Shown: positions 7,360-16,409, counted from the stretch's first letter. The stretch: 64,000 bases of DNA from Bin18 sp965200355 (GCA_965200355.1 OZ241351.1:1922001-1986000); one strand, 5' to 3'. Notes: generated from the letters alone by a model not told the origin. A program made the numbers and translations.

Positions 7360-9174
7360 CTATGCGTCTGCGGCACGTCTTTCTGCCCGCAGGGCCTGCG
7401 TCGCCGCTTCATCAACGGTCTCCGAGGCGATATCCACCACTACGCCATAGACGCTACGCGCTTTCTCCACAGAGATATACTCGTCCAGCGTATCGTCGAG
7501 GACCTCCTGCACCGGACGGTCGAGTGGATTGCCCCAGCCGCCGCCCCCGGTCGTTTCAAACCAGAAGGTGTCGCCATAGGAGAGTTTGTGGCCGCGCAGC
7601 AAGGGGTTGAGCCAGCGGTTGTCCTCGGTCAGACCGCCGACAATTCTCTGGCTGCCATCCGCAGACAGATGCCATAAGCGTTGGGGCGAACTCCGCTGCC
7701 CCCCGTTCACGCCGGGGGTGCCCTCGCGCGTGCGCGCCGTTTCCACGCTCAGCGCGCCTTCGCATAAGAAGCGAATTTTCAGATGGGAGCCTAAGCCCCC
7801 CCGATGGTGGCCATCCCCGGCTGAGTCCTGCCGAATATCAAATGCCTCATACGCAATCGGAAACATCAGTTCTGCGGTCTCTGCTTCCATATTCATGCAG
7901 TTGCCCAATGGGTCCATCGTGACATTCATGCCGTCGTGAAACGGGGTGCCGCCCCAGCCGCCGGCCGGCAGGTCTGAGAAAACATCGGTTTTCCCGTCCG
8001 GCTCACGCACGCCACACACAAACCAGTTGCAGTCGCCACATGCGGAGCCGACTGCACGCTCGGGCAGGGCCTTGGCAATCGCCTGCCACACTGCGCTGGC
8101 AACTTTCGGCGCGGCGAGAACGGTACAGCCGATGGTCGGGGCCGGCCATTTGGGGTTGAGCCAGCAGTCTTCGGGTAAGACCACGCTGATCGGATTGAAC
8201 ATGCCTTCGTTTTGCGGCGCGCTGGGTTCCAGGAAAAACTGGAGCGAGTAAAAGACCGCGGAATGGGTATTGGCCTTGGGCGAGTTGATGGCGCCGAGAC
8301 ACTGAGGGTCGGAGCCGGTCAGGTCTACGGTGATATCTGAGCCTGAGACCGTCAGGGTCAATTTGACCTTGACAGGCGTATCGCTCTGGCCGTCGGTATC
8401 GGCATAATCCTCGCCGGTATACACCCCGTCCGGGATACTCTCGATTTTCTTGCGGACAATCCGCTCAGTATAGGCGATCAATTCGGCCATGGCCGCCTTG
8501 ACCGTCTCCAGCCCGTAGCGCTCGGCCGCGGACTGCATTTCTTCTTCCGCGGCTTTGAGACAGCCGACGTGGGCCTGGAGGTCGCCCTGAACAAAATGCG
8601 GAGTGCGGGTATTGGCCAGGAGAATCTTGAGGATTTCCGGTTTGACGGCATTGTTTTCAAAGGCTTTGATGGGCGGGAGGCGAAGCCCCTCTTCCGCAAT
8701 ATGGGTCCCCCACGCCTGACCGCCCGGCGCACCACCGCCAAAGTCCATCCAGTGGCCCCGGCTGACCGCAAAGCCCAGCAGTTCCGTACCCTGATAAAAA
8801 ACCGGCTTAATCCAGGAGATGTCGTTAATATGCGTGCCGCCCCGATAGGGGTCGTTCACCACATAGATGTCGCCGTCTTTCATATTTTCGATGCCGAATT
8901 CGTCCCGTACGGCATGGGCCGAAAACTTCATGGCCGCCAGATGAACGGGGACGTTGGCGGCTTGGCTCAACAACCGCATCTCCGGGTCGTAAATGGCGTT
9001 TGAGAAATCCACCATATCCGACAGAATCGGCGAGAACGACGCCCGTTGGAGCACCGCCGTCATCCGGTCGCAGGTGTATTCAAACAGATTCCGCAAGACC
9101 TCAAAGGTGATATGGTCGAGTCCGGCTCGGTTTTTGATGCTGTCGCCGGCCTGCTCAAGTGCGCTTGATTGCAT
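7360..9174 (-). CDS. hyuB: Hydantoinase B / acetone-carboxylase-alpha-like subunit (HyuB)
   Basis: 604-residue HyuB family protein. Signature blocks are visible from the N-terminus: ITFEVLRNLFEYTCDRM, SNAIYDPEMRLLSQ, DIYVVNDPYRGGTHINDI, and a C-terminal DSAGDGHHRGGLGSHLKIRF followed by the Gly-rich TGGGGWGNPLDR. Start at 9174 follows GGAGGA on the minus strand. With HyuA it forms an ATP-dependent N-methylhydantoinase/5-oxoprolinase-type enzyme, a large group with poorly known substrates. It is 37 bases downstream of hyuA and clearly co-transcribed. Confidence 0.92.
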   Translation of the reverse strand: MQSSALEQAGDSIKNRAGLDHITFEVLRNLFEYTCDRMTAVLQRASFSPILSDMVDFSNAIYDPEMRLLSQAANVPVHLAAMKFSAHAVRDEFGIENMKDGDIYVVNDPYRGGTHINDISWIKPVFYQGTELLGFAVSRGHWMDFGGGAPGGQAWGTHIAEEGLRLPPIKAFENNAVKPEILKILLANTRTPHFVQGDLQAHVGCLKAAEEEMQSAAERYGLETVKAAMAELIAYTERIVRKKIESIPDGVYTGEDYADTDGQSDTPVKVKLTLTVSGSDITVDLTGSDPQCLGAINSPKANTHSAVFYSLQFFLEPSAPQNEGMFNPISVVLPEDCWLNPKWPAPTIGCTVLAAPKVASAVWQAIAKALPERAVGSACGDCNWFVCGVREPDGKTDVFSDLPAGGWGGTPFHDGMNVTMDPLGNCMNMEAETAELMFPIAYEAFDIRQDSAGDGHHRGGLGSHLKIRFLCEGALSVETARTREGTPGVNGGQRSSPQRLWHLSADGSQRIVGGLTEDNRWLNPLLRGHKLSYGDTFWFETTGGGGWGNPLDRPVQEVLDDTLDEYISVEKARSVYGVVVDIASETVDEAATQALRAERRAADA

Positions 9175-9211
9175 GATGCTCCTCCTGCCAATGCAAACTG
9201 ACTCTGCCTGA

Positions 9212-11269
9212 TTAGAGCCCTACCTGTATAATAAGATTGCCGTGCGTATCAACTGTTGCCTGCGCGCCGGGCGGGAGCACGGCCACCGAATCCAGATATT
9301 CCAGAATCGCCGGCCCCTCAAGCTGCGCGCCGGGCTGAAGAATCTGGCCATTGTAAATGGGACAGGCGATCCATTCTCCAGAAAAATACACCGAGCGCGA
9401 GCTTTTCATGGCCACGACATTTTCCGCGGCGACACTCTTATAGGGTGGCAGGGCTGCGGTTGGTGCGGTGGCCGCAACGCTCAGCGAGACAAACGCCGGA
9501 TCAAAGATATCCGAACTGACCCCATGTCCCTGCTTGTGCGCCGCGTGGAAGGCATCGGCAATGGTGACGAGGACATTCTGGGTCAGCGGACCGGCTGGAA
9601 TAGGGGTTTCAATTTCATACGTCTGGCCCACATAGCGCATTTGGGCGGTGCGGTTGATGAGCACCTGTTCGGCCGAGACATTATCGCGGGCAAGCAGGCC
9701 GTGGGCGGTCTGTTCGAGTTCGACATACATGCGATTCAGCCGGTCCAGGTCCACCTCACCAACCGGGGCGTACATGAATTGCTCAACGTCCTGACGGACA
9801 TCCATGACGGTGGCGCCAAAGGCGGAAGCGACTCCAGCGGCAGCCGGCACAATGACTTTCGGGATATTCATGGCCCGGGCCACAAAGCAGGCGTGCATGG
9901 GCCCGGCTCCCCCAAAGCTGGTCAACACAAAATCGCGCGGGTCGCGGCCTCTATTGATAATGACCTTTTTGACGGCCTGAGCCATAATCTCACAACTGAT
10001 CTGGATCATGGCGTCCGCGGTTTCAACCGCTGAGAGGCGGAGTTGATGCGCAACCTTACTAAGTGCGTGTTCGGCTGCCGGCCGGTCCAGATTGATCTTC
10101 CCCCCCAGGGTTGGCTCTAAACGACCGAGCAGCAGGTTGGCGTCTGTGATCGTCGGTTCGGTCCCCCCGTTGCCATAACAGGCCGGGCCAGGTTGCGAAC
10201 CGGCACTCCGGGGTCCTACCCGGAGCGAGCCGCCGCTATCCACCCAGCCAATCGAGCCCCCGCCGGCACCCACGCTATGGATGTCGAGCATGGGCAGGAT
10301 AATCGGCAGCTCAAATTCGAGCTCATATTCGCGGGTGACGAGCCCTTTGCCGTCCTCGACGATGGAGGCATCGAAACTCGTGCCGCCCATGTCGGCGCAA
10401 ATAATACTGCGCTCGTGGATGGCATCGGCCAGATAGCCGGCATAGGCCACCCCGCCGGCCGGCCCGGACTCCAGCAACTCTTCTGGATGCTCCTTGGCCA
10501 AATCAACGCCCATCACGCCGCCGCTGCTTTTGAGAATCAGCAGAGAGCCGTCAAAGCCCTGTTGGGTGAGGCGTTCCAGCAGATGATCGAAATAGGCCCC
10601 CATGACCGGCTTGAGCGCGGCGCTTACCGCGGTGGTGACAAAGCGTCCGTGTTCGCGGAATAAGGGCCGTGTCTCGCCCGACAGCATAATGTGGGCGTCA
10701 GGAATGTGTTCGCGCAGGATGTCGCGCATCTGCCGCTCATGGGCGGCATTGACATAGGAATTGATGAAACACACGGCAATGGAGCGAATACCCTCCGCCT
10801 TGATGCGCTCAGCGACCTGCTGCGCAGCCGTGGTATCGAGCCGGCGTTCTTCTTCCCCTTTGACATTCGTGCGTTGCGGAACCGTGTAGCGATAGCGCCG
10901 CCGAATGAGCGGTTTGGGTTTGACCTGATAGGGGTCGTACAGGTCTTTACGATGCTGACGCCCGATTTCGATGGTGTCCCGAAAGCCCTGAGTCGTGACC
11001 AGGGCCGGGTCCGGGTAGGAGCGTTCAATCAGGGCATTGGTGGCCGTGGTCGTGCCATGCACAAGGCAGGATATCTGATCAAACGGAATCCCCGATTGTT
11101 CAACCGCTTCAAGAGAATCCCGCGCGGCCTTTTTGACGGCCTCAATGACACCCACGGAGCGGTCCCAGGGCGTGGTCAGGACCTTGGCCGTGACGCGCTC
11201 GCCGGTCGTTTCTTCCCAGCCAAACAGGTCGGTAAATGTGCCGCCAACATCGACGCCTACCCGCCACAT
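9212..11269 (-). CDS. hyuA: Hydantoinase A / oxoprolinase-like ATP-binding subunit (HyuA)
   Basis: 685-residue HyuA. The N-terminal actin-like phosphate loop is GVDVGGTFTDLFGW (about 4-17), with CLVHGTTTATNALIER next. The second ATPase half has CADMGGTSFDASIV and SVGAGGGSIGWVDSGG. Start at 11269 follows GAGGAG on the minus strand. The subunit phosphorylates the cyclic amide oxygen to drive ring opening, together with HyuB. The LLM oxidoreductase and SDR genes upstream read the same way but are over 200 bases away, so a shared catabolic pathway is only suggested. Confidence 0.92.
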   Translation of the reverse strand: MWRVGVDVGGTFTDLFGWEETTGERVTAKVLTTPWDRSVGVIEAVKKAARDSLEAVEQSGIPFDQISCLVHGTTTATNALIERSYPDPALVTTQGFRDTIEIGRQHRKDLYDPYQVKPKPLIRRRYRYTVPQRTNVKGEEERRLDTTAAQQVAERIKAEGIRSIAVCFINSYVNAAHERQMRDILREHIPDAHIMLSGETRPLFREHGRFVTTAVSAALKPVMGAYFDHLLERLTQQGFDGSLLILKSSGGVMGVDLAKEHPEELLESGPAGGVAYAGYLADAIHERSIICADMGGTSFDASIVEDGKGLVTREYELEFELPIILPMLDIHSVGAGGGSIGWVDSGGSLRVGPRSAGSQPGPACYGNGGTEPTITDANLLLGRLEPTLGGKINLDRPAAEHALSKVAHQLRLSAVETADAMIQISCEIMAQAVKKVIINRGRDPRDFVLTSFGGAGPMHACFVARAMNIPKVIVPAAAGVASAFGATVMDVRQDVEQFMYAPVGEVDLDRLNRMYVELEQTAHGLLARDNVSAEQVLINRTAQMRYVGQTYEIETPIPAGPLTQNVLVTIADAFHAAHKQGHGVSSDIFDPAFVSLSVAATAPTAALPPYKSVAAENVVAMKSSRSVYFSGEWIACPIYNGQILQPGAQLEGPAILEYLDSVAVLPPGAQATVDTHGNLIIQVGL

Positions 11270-11358
11270 GTGTGCTCCTCATTCGGGGGTGATGGGATGA
11301 GGCTCCTGCTTATGGGGGCGGGAAAAGCGTGTCAAGGGTGAGTCGCTGAGGAGAGATG

Positions 11359-11439
11359 TCAGGTTGGTAGTCCTGGCACTTCGGCAATGAAAGCTTGGTC
11401 CTCGTTGCTCCAGTAAAGAATAATTTCAAACTTGTGCAT
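11359..11439 (-). pseudogene. HicB-family antitoxin N-terminal remnant
   Basis: The minus strand encodes 26 residues beginning MHKFEIILYWSNEDQAF and continuing IAEVPGLP before a TGA. This is the characteristic first strand-helix of HicB/UPF0150 antitoxins, which normally continue with a Gly-Cys-rich turn to about 70 residues. No continuation is visible in any frame in the 85 bases to hyuA, and no HicA toxin is nearby. It is a relic of a toxin-antitoxin gene, too short to appear as a normal gene call. Confidence 0.6.
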
Positions 11440-11487
11440 GAGTCTTCCGCTCCCAGGTCGTGTTTCAGGATTAAAATGAGTCTGATT

Positions 11488-12384
11488 TTATCCCAGCGCG
11501 TCTTCCATCTTGGCCTTAAAATCGCGCATGACCTGACAGACGGTCTCGGGCTTGGGCGCGGCGCAGGTGACGTGAAGCCCGTGCAGGCCGGCGTCACGGT
11601 AGGCGCGAATCTCGGCCGCAGTAATGCTGGGGTCAACCATTGAGGTGATTTCCAACTCGGCATACTCTCGCCCGCCGGCTTCCATCAGGCGACGCAATTC
11701 ATCAAAACGGTGCTGCACATCACTCAGGGGCAGCGGCCCGATATGCCAGCCCTGACCGAATTCAACCACTCGCTTCAGGGCTGGGGTGGACTCGCCCCCG
11801 ACCCAGATGGGTGGGTGCGGTTTTTGGGTCGGCTTGGGGGCAAAATGCAGGTCGCGGTTAATCTGGACGAACTGCCCGTCAAAGCGGGGGGTCTCGTTTG
11901 TCCAGACCTCTTGCATGACGGCAATATATTCGCGCGTGCGGGGTGCCCGTTCTTTATACGGCACCCCGAGCAACTCGAACTCATCCGCCATCCAGCCGAC
12001 GCCGGCCCCAAAGATCACTCGTCCGCCCGACGCCACATCAAGCGAGGCCACCACCCGTGCCATCTCTAACGGATGACGGTAGGGAACAATCGTCACGCTG
12101 GTCCCCAGCCGGACCGTTTTTGTGACCGGAATGAGCAAGGCCAAGACAGTAAAGGCGTCCATCCATTCCATTGAGGTAAACACCGAATAGGGGTCCTGGC
12201 CGCGCGCCTGGGCCGCATCAACATAGGGATAGGTCGAGTCTATCTTTTTTGGAATGGTGATATGGTCGCCAGTCACAATGCTGTCATAGCCGAGGGCTTC
12301 CGCGGTCTCGCCGATTTTGCGTGCTCCATCGACCTCGCGCAGGGCCGCACCGCCCCCTACGTGTAGTCCGCAATACATCGCCAT
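11488..12384 (-). CDS. LLM-class flavin-dependent oxidoreductase (luciferase-like fold)
   Basis: 298-residue luciferase-like monooxygenase/F420-dependent reductase family protein. The start at 12384 is chosen over longer openings because TCCCTCC (12391-12397, GGAGGGA on the coding strand) is correctly spaced. Family landmarks are AEALGYDSIVTGDHI near the N-terminus, RLGTSVTIVPYRHPLEMARV, GRVIFGAGVGWMADEFELLG, and PPIWVGGESTPALKRVVEFG. Such enzymes use reduced flavin or F420. It is not next to the luxC-luxE-like pair at 46813-49281 and is unlikely to be their luciferase. Confidence 0.85.
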   Translation of the reverse strand: MAMYCGLHVGGGAALREVDGARKIGETAEALGYDSIVTGDHITIPKKIDSTYPYVDAAQARGQDPYSVFTSMEWMDAFTVLALLIPVTKTVRLGTSVTIVPYRHPLEMARVVASLDVASGGRVIFGAGVGWMADEFELLGVPYKERAPRTREYIAVMQEVWTNETPRFDGQFVQINRDLHFAPKPTQKPHPPIWVGGESTPALKRVVEFGQGWHIGPLPLSDVQHRFDELRRLMEAGGREYAELEITSMVDPSITAAEIRAYRDAGLHGLHVTCAAPKPETVCQVMRDFKAKMEDALG

Positions 12385-12469
12385 ACTATATCCCTCCTTC
12401 CCGCGCGGATGAGCGCGTACCGCAGTGATGATAATCTCCTGCACAAGAGTTTCATAACGCCAGCCGTCC

Positions 12470-13232
12470 CTACTGCGCCACAATCCCACCGTCAACGGCC
12501 ATGGCATGACCCGTGACGAACGAGGCCGCGTCGGAACACAGCCAGACCGCGGTTTCAGCAATCTCTTCTGGCTGGCCCATACGACCGATGGGCTCGCCGG
12601 CTTCAATTTTCTTGAACATTCTGGGCCGGCGTTCCTTGAGCCGGCCGACCATGGACGTGTCAATAATGCCCGGACAGACCGCATTCACCCGGATGCCGGA
12701 TTTGGCGTATTCCAGGGCCGCGGTTTTGGTCAGGCCGACCACCCCGTGCTTGCTGGCTACATAGGCCGGCATCCGTGGCGCGCCAAGCAACCCCGCGGCT
12801 GAGGATGTATTGACAATGGCCCCGCCGCCGTTCTTGAGCATCTGCGGAATCTCGTACTTCATGCACAACCACACCCCGGTCAGATTAATCGCAATCACCG
12901 GAGCCCAGTCTGCCTCGGTATAATCCGCGGTTGAGGCCAGCGCGCCCTCAATGCCGGCGTTGTTATAGGCGCAGTCCAGACGGCCGTAGGTCTCAACTAC
13001 CGCCCCCACCATGGCCTCGACTTCCGCGGCCTGAGACACATCGGCCTTGATGCCGAACGCCTCGCCGCCGGCGTCCTGAATCATCCCTACGGTCTCCTCT
13101 GCTCCAGCCAGATTGACATCAGCCACTGCGACCTTGGCCCCTTCGCGGGCAAATATCTGGGCCGCGGCCCGCCCGATACCCGAACCGGCCCCGGTGACCA
13201 GGGCGACTTTTCCGTTTGTCAGCGTTCCCATG
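12470..13232 (-). CDS. SDR-family oxidoreductase, copy A
   Basis: Classical short-chain dehydrogenase of 253 residues. TGAGSGIGRAAA near the N-terminus binds NAD(P), NNAGIEG follows, and the catalytic Ser (NTSSAAG), Tyr and Lys (YVASKHG) are intact. The start MGTLTNGKVALVTG at 13232 has AGGAGGA just upstream. It is closely similar over its whole length to the SDR at 13859-14617, with nearly identical blocks such as YNNAGIEG/HNNAGVEG and SDAASFVTGHAMAVDGG, so the two arose by duplication. Substrate unknown. Confidence 0.9.
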
Positions 13233-13416
13233 CTTTCTTCCTCCTTTGTCCTTGGAACGTCGGTTTCCGAGTCTGTTCCAAGGGGATTGATATACGTGAC
13301 GGTCTGCAAATACTAGGAGACCGATGGGTGTTCTGCCTCTGCTTTTCGTTGCTTGCATTTGTCCACGCTGTGTGTGAATTCTGTAGGCAGCCGGTCTGAG
13401 AAAGCGAGAGGGAGAG

Positions 13417-13824
13417 ATGTCCGAATATGAAACGGCAATCATTGCCTTGAGAGAAACCGGGAATTTTATTGCCCTAGGAGTTGGGTTGACGCAGGCCGCG
13501 CTGATTGCCAGCGGGCTCTTGGTCATGCGGAGAGCGGCAAAGCAGCGAGACAAGATGCACGATGAAGTGATGGCGGCCTTCAAAGAACAGCGGCAAGACG
13601 CGAGCGAGCAGCACCGGGTGACCATGCGGGGCTTGGAGGCCATGATGGCGTCCCTCAAAGAGCAACGGCAGGACGTAACCGAGCAGCACCGGGTGACCAT
13701 GCGGGGCTTGGAGGCCATGATGGCGTCCCTCAAAGAGCAGCGGCAAGACGCAACCGAGCAGCACCGGGCGACCATGCGGGGCTTGGAGGCCCTCATAGCG
13801 CGGACTGCCCCGCCAGAAAAATAA
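13417..13824 (+). CDS. Small membrane protein with perfect 25-residue coiled-coil repeats
   Basis: 135 residues. A single transmembrane segment (about 17-38, FIALGVGLTQAALIASGLLV) is followed by a charged helical tail built of a 25-residue unit, EQHRVTMRGLEAMM then ASLKEQRQDVT. There are two full and one partial copy, plus a degenerate half copy before them. An AGAGGGAGAG purine run precedes the ATG. No known family is recognised. The gene lies between the two SDR paralogues on the opposite strand. The near-perfect DNA repeats suggest recent expansion and variable length. Confidence 0.6.
   Translation: MSEYETAIIALRETGNFIALGVGLTQAALIASGLLVMRRAAKQRDKMHDEVMAAFKEQRQDASEQHRVTMRGLEAMMASLKEQRQDVTEQHRVTMRGLEAMMASLKEQRQDATEQHRATMRGLEALIARTAPPEK
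13561..13797 (+). repeat. 75-bp in-frame tandem repeats
   Basis: Units start at 13606, 13681 and 13756, each with GAGCAGCACCGGG. The first two are 75 bases long and differ at only a few positions; the third is cut short near 13797. A partial unit lies at 13561-13605. Confidence 0.93.
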
Positions 13825-13858
13825 GTTCCCTGTCCTGTTTCTCCCGCGTCATCTCTCT

Positions 13859-14617
13859 TTATTGGGCGACCAAACCGCCATCGACGGCCATGGCGTGACC
13901 GGTGACGAACGAGGCCGCGTCGGAACACAACCACACGACCGATTCCGCGATTTCCTGGGGGCTGTCCATACGACCAACCGGTTCAAAGGAGGCCATCTTT
14001 GCGGCCCGGTGGGGACGGTGGTCGGTCAGTCTGCCCATCATGGGCGTATCAATCGCGCCGGGGCAGACCGCATTCACCCGCAGGCCGGCCTTGGCGTATT
14101 CCAGGGCCGCGGTTTTGGTCAGGCCGACCACGCCGTGCTTGCTGGCCACATAGGCTGAGCCTCTACGGAAACCGAGCAGCCCGGCGGCTGAAGAGGTGTT
14201 GATCGCCCCCCCGCCGTTTTTGAGCATGGCGGGAATCTCATATTTCATGCACAACCACACCCCGGTCAGATTGATCGCAATCACTTGGTCCCAATCCGCT
14301 TCCGTATAGTCGGTTGTCAGCACCGAGCTGCCCTCAACCCCCGCATTGTTATGGGCCGCGTCCAGCCGTCCATAGGTCTCGACGGTCCTGGCAATAAGGG
14401 CTTCGACCTGCGCGGCCTGCGACACATCCGCGCTGACAAAGAGCGCGGCCCCACCGGCCTCGCGTATGAGGCTGGCCGTCTCCTGTCCGCCTTCACGCGC
14501 CACATCGGACACCACGACCTTGGCCCCTTCCCGGGCGAAGGTCAGCGCAGTAGCGCGGCCAATACCCGAACCGCCACCAGTAACAAGGGCGACTTTGCCC
14601 TGCATCAAGTCTGCCAT
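13859..14617 (-). CDS. SDR-family oxidoreductase, copy B (one residue missing before the catalytic Ser)
   Basis: 252-residue SDR, paralogue of the gene at 12470. TGGGSGIGRATA, NNAGVEG, and YVASKHG are present. Copy A has GGGAIVNTSSAAG at the catalytic Ser, whereas this copy reads GGGAINTSSAAG, a clean loss of one codon in the core beta-strand. That could disturb the active site or be a sequence error. The ATG at 14617 is taken because AGGAG precedes it by about ten bases; an in-frame upstream ATG at 14692 has weaker support. Confidence 0.85.
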   Translation of the reverse strand: MADLMQGKVALVTGGGSGIGRATALTFAREGAKVVVSDVAREGGQETASLIREAGGAALFVSADVSQAAQVEALIARTVETYGRLDAAHNNAGVEGSSVLTTDYTEADWDQVIAINLTGVWLCMKYEIPAMLKNGGGAINTSSAAGLLGFRRGSAYVASKHGVVGLTKTAALEYAKAGLRVNAVCPGAIDTPMMGRLTDHRPHRAAKMASFEPVGRMDSPQEIAESVVWLCSDAASFVTGHAMAVDGGLVAQ

Positions 14618-14745
14618 GCTTATGCTCCTGTCTCGGTCCGGCTCATCCCTGACCGGCCTTCCAATCTCTGCCCGTCCTGCTGCATCAGTCATGCGCCGGT
14701 GTGTAAAAGGGAAGCCGGGCCGGGCCGTCTCTCGGCCTGTGTTTT

Positions 14746-14775
14746 CTCCCGCCCCTCAGCCTCGGGGCACGGGAG
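14746..14775. other. Imperfect GC hairpin upstream of the MBL gene
   Basis: CTCCCG (14746-14751) pairs with CGGGAG (14770-14775), and CCCC/GGGG pair inside. It lies between the divergent SDR and MBL genes. No T-run follows in either direction, so a repeat or leader structure is more likely than a terminator. Confidence 0.35.
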
Positions 14776-14837
14776 TAGACATGGCCGACTCTACTCGTCT
14801 CAGCCGACATCTGCTAAAATAACCGACGAGGAGGGAT

Positions 14838-15806
14838 ATGCCCATGCCAAAATGGAATTATACCAAAGGACTCCACGAGCTGGGGAATGGCCTGTATGCC
14901 TATCTTCTGCCCGACGGTTCGTGGGGCTGGAGCAACGCCGGGCTGGTGGTGGATGGAGACCAGTCTTTGCTGGTTGATACGCTTTTTGACCTGGCGCTCA
15001 CGCAAGAGATGCTGACCACCATGCGAGACGCGACTGGCGCGGCGCAGTCGATTGATACGCTGGTGAATACCCATGCCAACGGCGACCACTGGTTCGGCAA
15101 TCAACTCGTGCACGACGCGCAAATCATTGCCTCCAAGGCGTGCGCCCAAGAGATGGCAGAACTCCCGCCCAGCCGTCTGGCCGAGATGATGAAAGCCGCT
15201 CCCAATATGGGTGCGTTGGGCGAGTATCTCACCCGGATTCTCGGGGCGTTTCGCTTTGACGATATTATCCCTACCCATCCCTCGCGCATCTTTGAGAAAC
15301 GTCTCGCCCTCAAGGTGGGCAATAAAGACGTCCAGCTTATTGAAGTCGGTCCGGCCCATACCCAGGGGGATGTCCTGGTCTATGTGCCTGGTGAGCGAAC
15401 GATTTTCACCGGTGATATTCTTTTTATTGACGGGACACCGTTGATGTGGAACGGACCGATAGCCAACTGGATCAAGGCCTGCGAGCTGATGCTGGCACTC
15501 GATGTTGATACCGTCGTGCCAGGGCATGGACCGATCACGGACAAACGCGGGGTCGAGTCGGTCAGGGGCTATCTGCAATATATCGAAGTGGAAACGCGCA
15601 AACGCTTTGACGCCGGCCTGTCTGAAACCGAAGCGGCCCATGATATCGCCCTCAGCGATTACGCCGCGTGGGGAGACGCGGAACGCATCGTCGTGAACGT
15701 CAACACGCTCTACCGCGAGTTCAGCGGCGAAAGCACCGCGCCGAACTTTGCCGACCTGTTCGGGGGTATGGCCGCCTGGGCAAAGAGTCGGCAGCCAGCC
15801 TCGTAG
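14838..15806 (+). CDS. MBL-fold metallo-hydrolase
   Basis: 322-residue metallo-beta-lactamase fold protein with an almost canonical zinc motif. THANGDHWFGN stands where HxHxDH is usual, so the first His is replaced by Asn/Thr-His spacing (NTHANGDH). Later ligands are in GPAHTQGDVLVYVP, FTGDILFIDG and PGHGP. GAGGAGGG precedes the ATG. The C-terminal 90 residues are helical. It resembles cyclase-like and glyoxalase II-like hydrolases in catabolic clusters. Substrate unknown. Confidence 0.85.
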   Translation: MPMPKWNYTKGLHELGNGLYAYLLPDGSWGWSNAGLVVDGDQSLLVDTLFDLALTQEMLTTMRDATGAAQSIDTLVNTHANGDHWFGNQLVHDAQIIASKACAQEMAELPPSRLAEMMKAAPNMGALGEYLTRILGAFRFDDIIPTHPSRIFEKRLALKVGNKDVQLIEVGPAHTQGDVLVYVPGERTIFTGDILFIDGTPLMWNGPIANWIKACELMLALDVDTVVPGHGPITDKRGVESVRGYLQYIEVETRKRFDAGLSETEAAHDIALSDYAAWGDAERIVVNVNTLYREFSGESTAPNFADLFGGMAAWAKSRQPAS

Positions 15807-15860
15807 TGCCCGTGCTGATGGGAATGGAGATCCGCCCGTTGGCCGAGTAAGCCCGGACGG

Positions 15861-16409
15861 TCAGTAGGACTGAGACGAGGCATCCGCTCGTCCCGTGACT
15901 TTTTCAACCATCTGGCCGAACACGGCCTCGGCCCGCGCGTGGACTTCCTCCGGGGTGAGCGGTTGGATGGGATGTTCCACCAGAATGACCGTGAAATCCG
16001 GCATACCGAGCGCGCTGGCCTGCGCGAGCGCAGCATTGGAAAACTCGGTCGTGGCAAACACCGCGGCCGGGATACCGGCTTTTTCAAAAAAGATGCCGTC
16101 GTGCACACTGCACGTGGTACACGACCCTCAATCGGCCAGGGCTTCAATCAGCACATCGCATTTTTGTGCCAGCTCCCGGCGGATGTCCTCCGGTGCCGGA
16201 CGGGCGAAGGTGGGTTTCATGCGCCGGATGACTGCGCGCGGCTGAAAGTGCGCGGTCAATATCGATTCCACGCGGTCCAGGAAAAAATTGCCCTTGGCCT
16301 TGCTGATGTCGAGCAAACCAACGGTCTTGTCGCGCAAGTCCGGTAAACGCGCCGCGAGCGTCGCGACGGTCTGTTGCGGGGCTGCGGTTGGGTCATAGAG
16401 TTTCGGCAT
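15861..16409 (-). CDS. UGSC-family selenoprotein (in-frame UGA read as selenocysteine)
   Basis: Read through the TGA at 16128-16130, this is one 182-residue protein with selenocysteine at position 94 in the motif U-G-S-C-T-T-C. The two halves share a frame, and both are conserved-looking. The N-terminal half begins MPKLYDPTAAP after an AGGAGA site and ends DVLIEALAD. The C-terminal half continues VHDGIFFEKAGIPAAVF and ends at 15861. UGSC proteins are a known bacterial family whose members carry Sec or Cys at this site. A SECIS-like hairpin follows the UGA. Function is undetermined; a thiol/selenol redox role is inferred. Selenocysteine machinery must lie outside the window. Confidence 0.88.
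16099..16124 (-). promoter_or_regulatory. Candidate bacterial SECIS hairpin
   Basis: On the coding strand, starting four bases after the UGA, TCGTG pairs with CACGA as the lower stem. An internal loop and a CAC/GTG upper stem close a five-base GTGCA loop. Bacterial SECIS elements need a short stem-loop just after the UGA with a G early in the apical loop, and this has both. The apex is 15-19 bases from the UGA, at the near end of the usual range. Confidence 0.55.

Noticed and set aside
9242..10033. 263-codon open frame antisense to hyuA
   Set aside because: Shadow of a strongly supported gene; no known domain and no start signal.
11488..12384. LLM oxidoreductase as the luciferase for the luxC-luxE-like pair
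   Set aside because: It is over 34 kb away, the LLM family is huge and mostly non-bioluminescent, and no second luciferase subunit is present.
13561..13797. 75-bp repeats considered as CRISPR or attachment sites
   Set aside because: They are contiguous coding repeats without spacers and no integrase is nearby.
13119..13934. 271-codon open frame antisense to the repeat protein
   Set aside because: Its periodic sequence is the reverse reading of the repeats and an SDR start region; no independent support.
16128..16130. TGA as a nonsense mutation that breaks a gene into two fragments
   Set aside because: The flanking residues GSCTTC directly after the TGA, the shared frame and the downstream hairpin fit selenocysteine much better.
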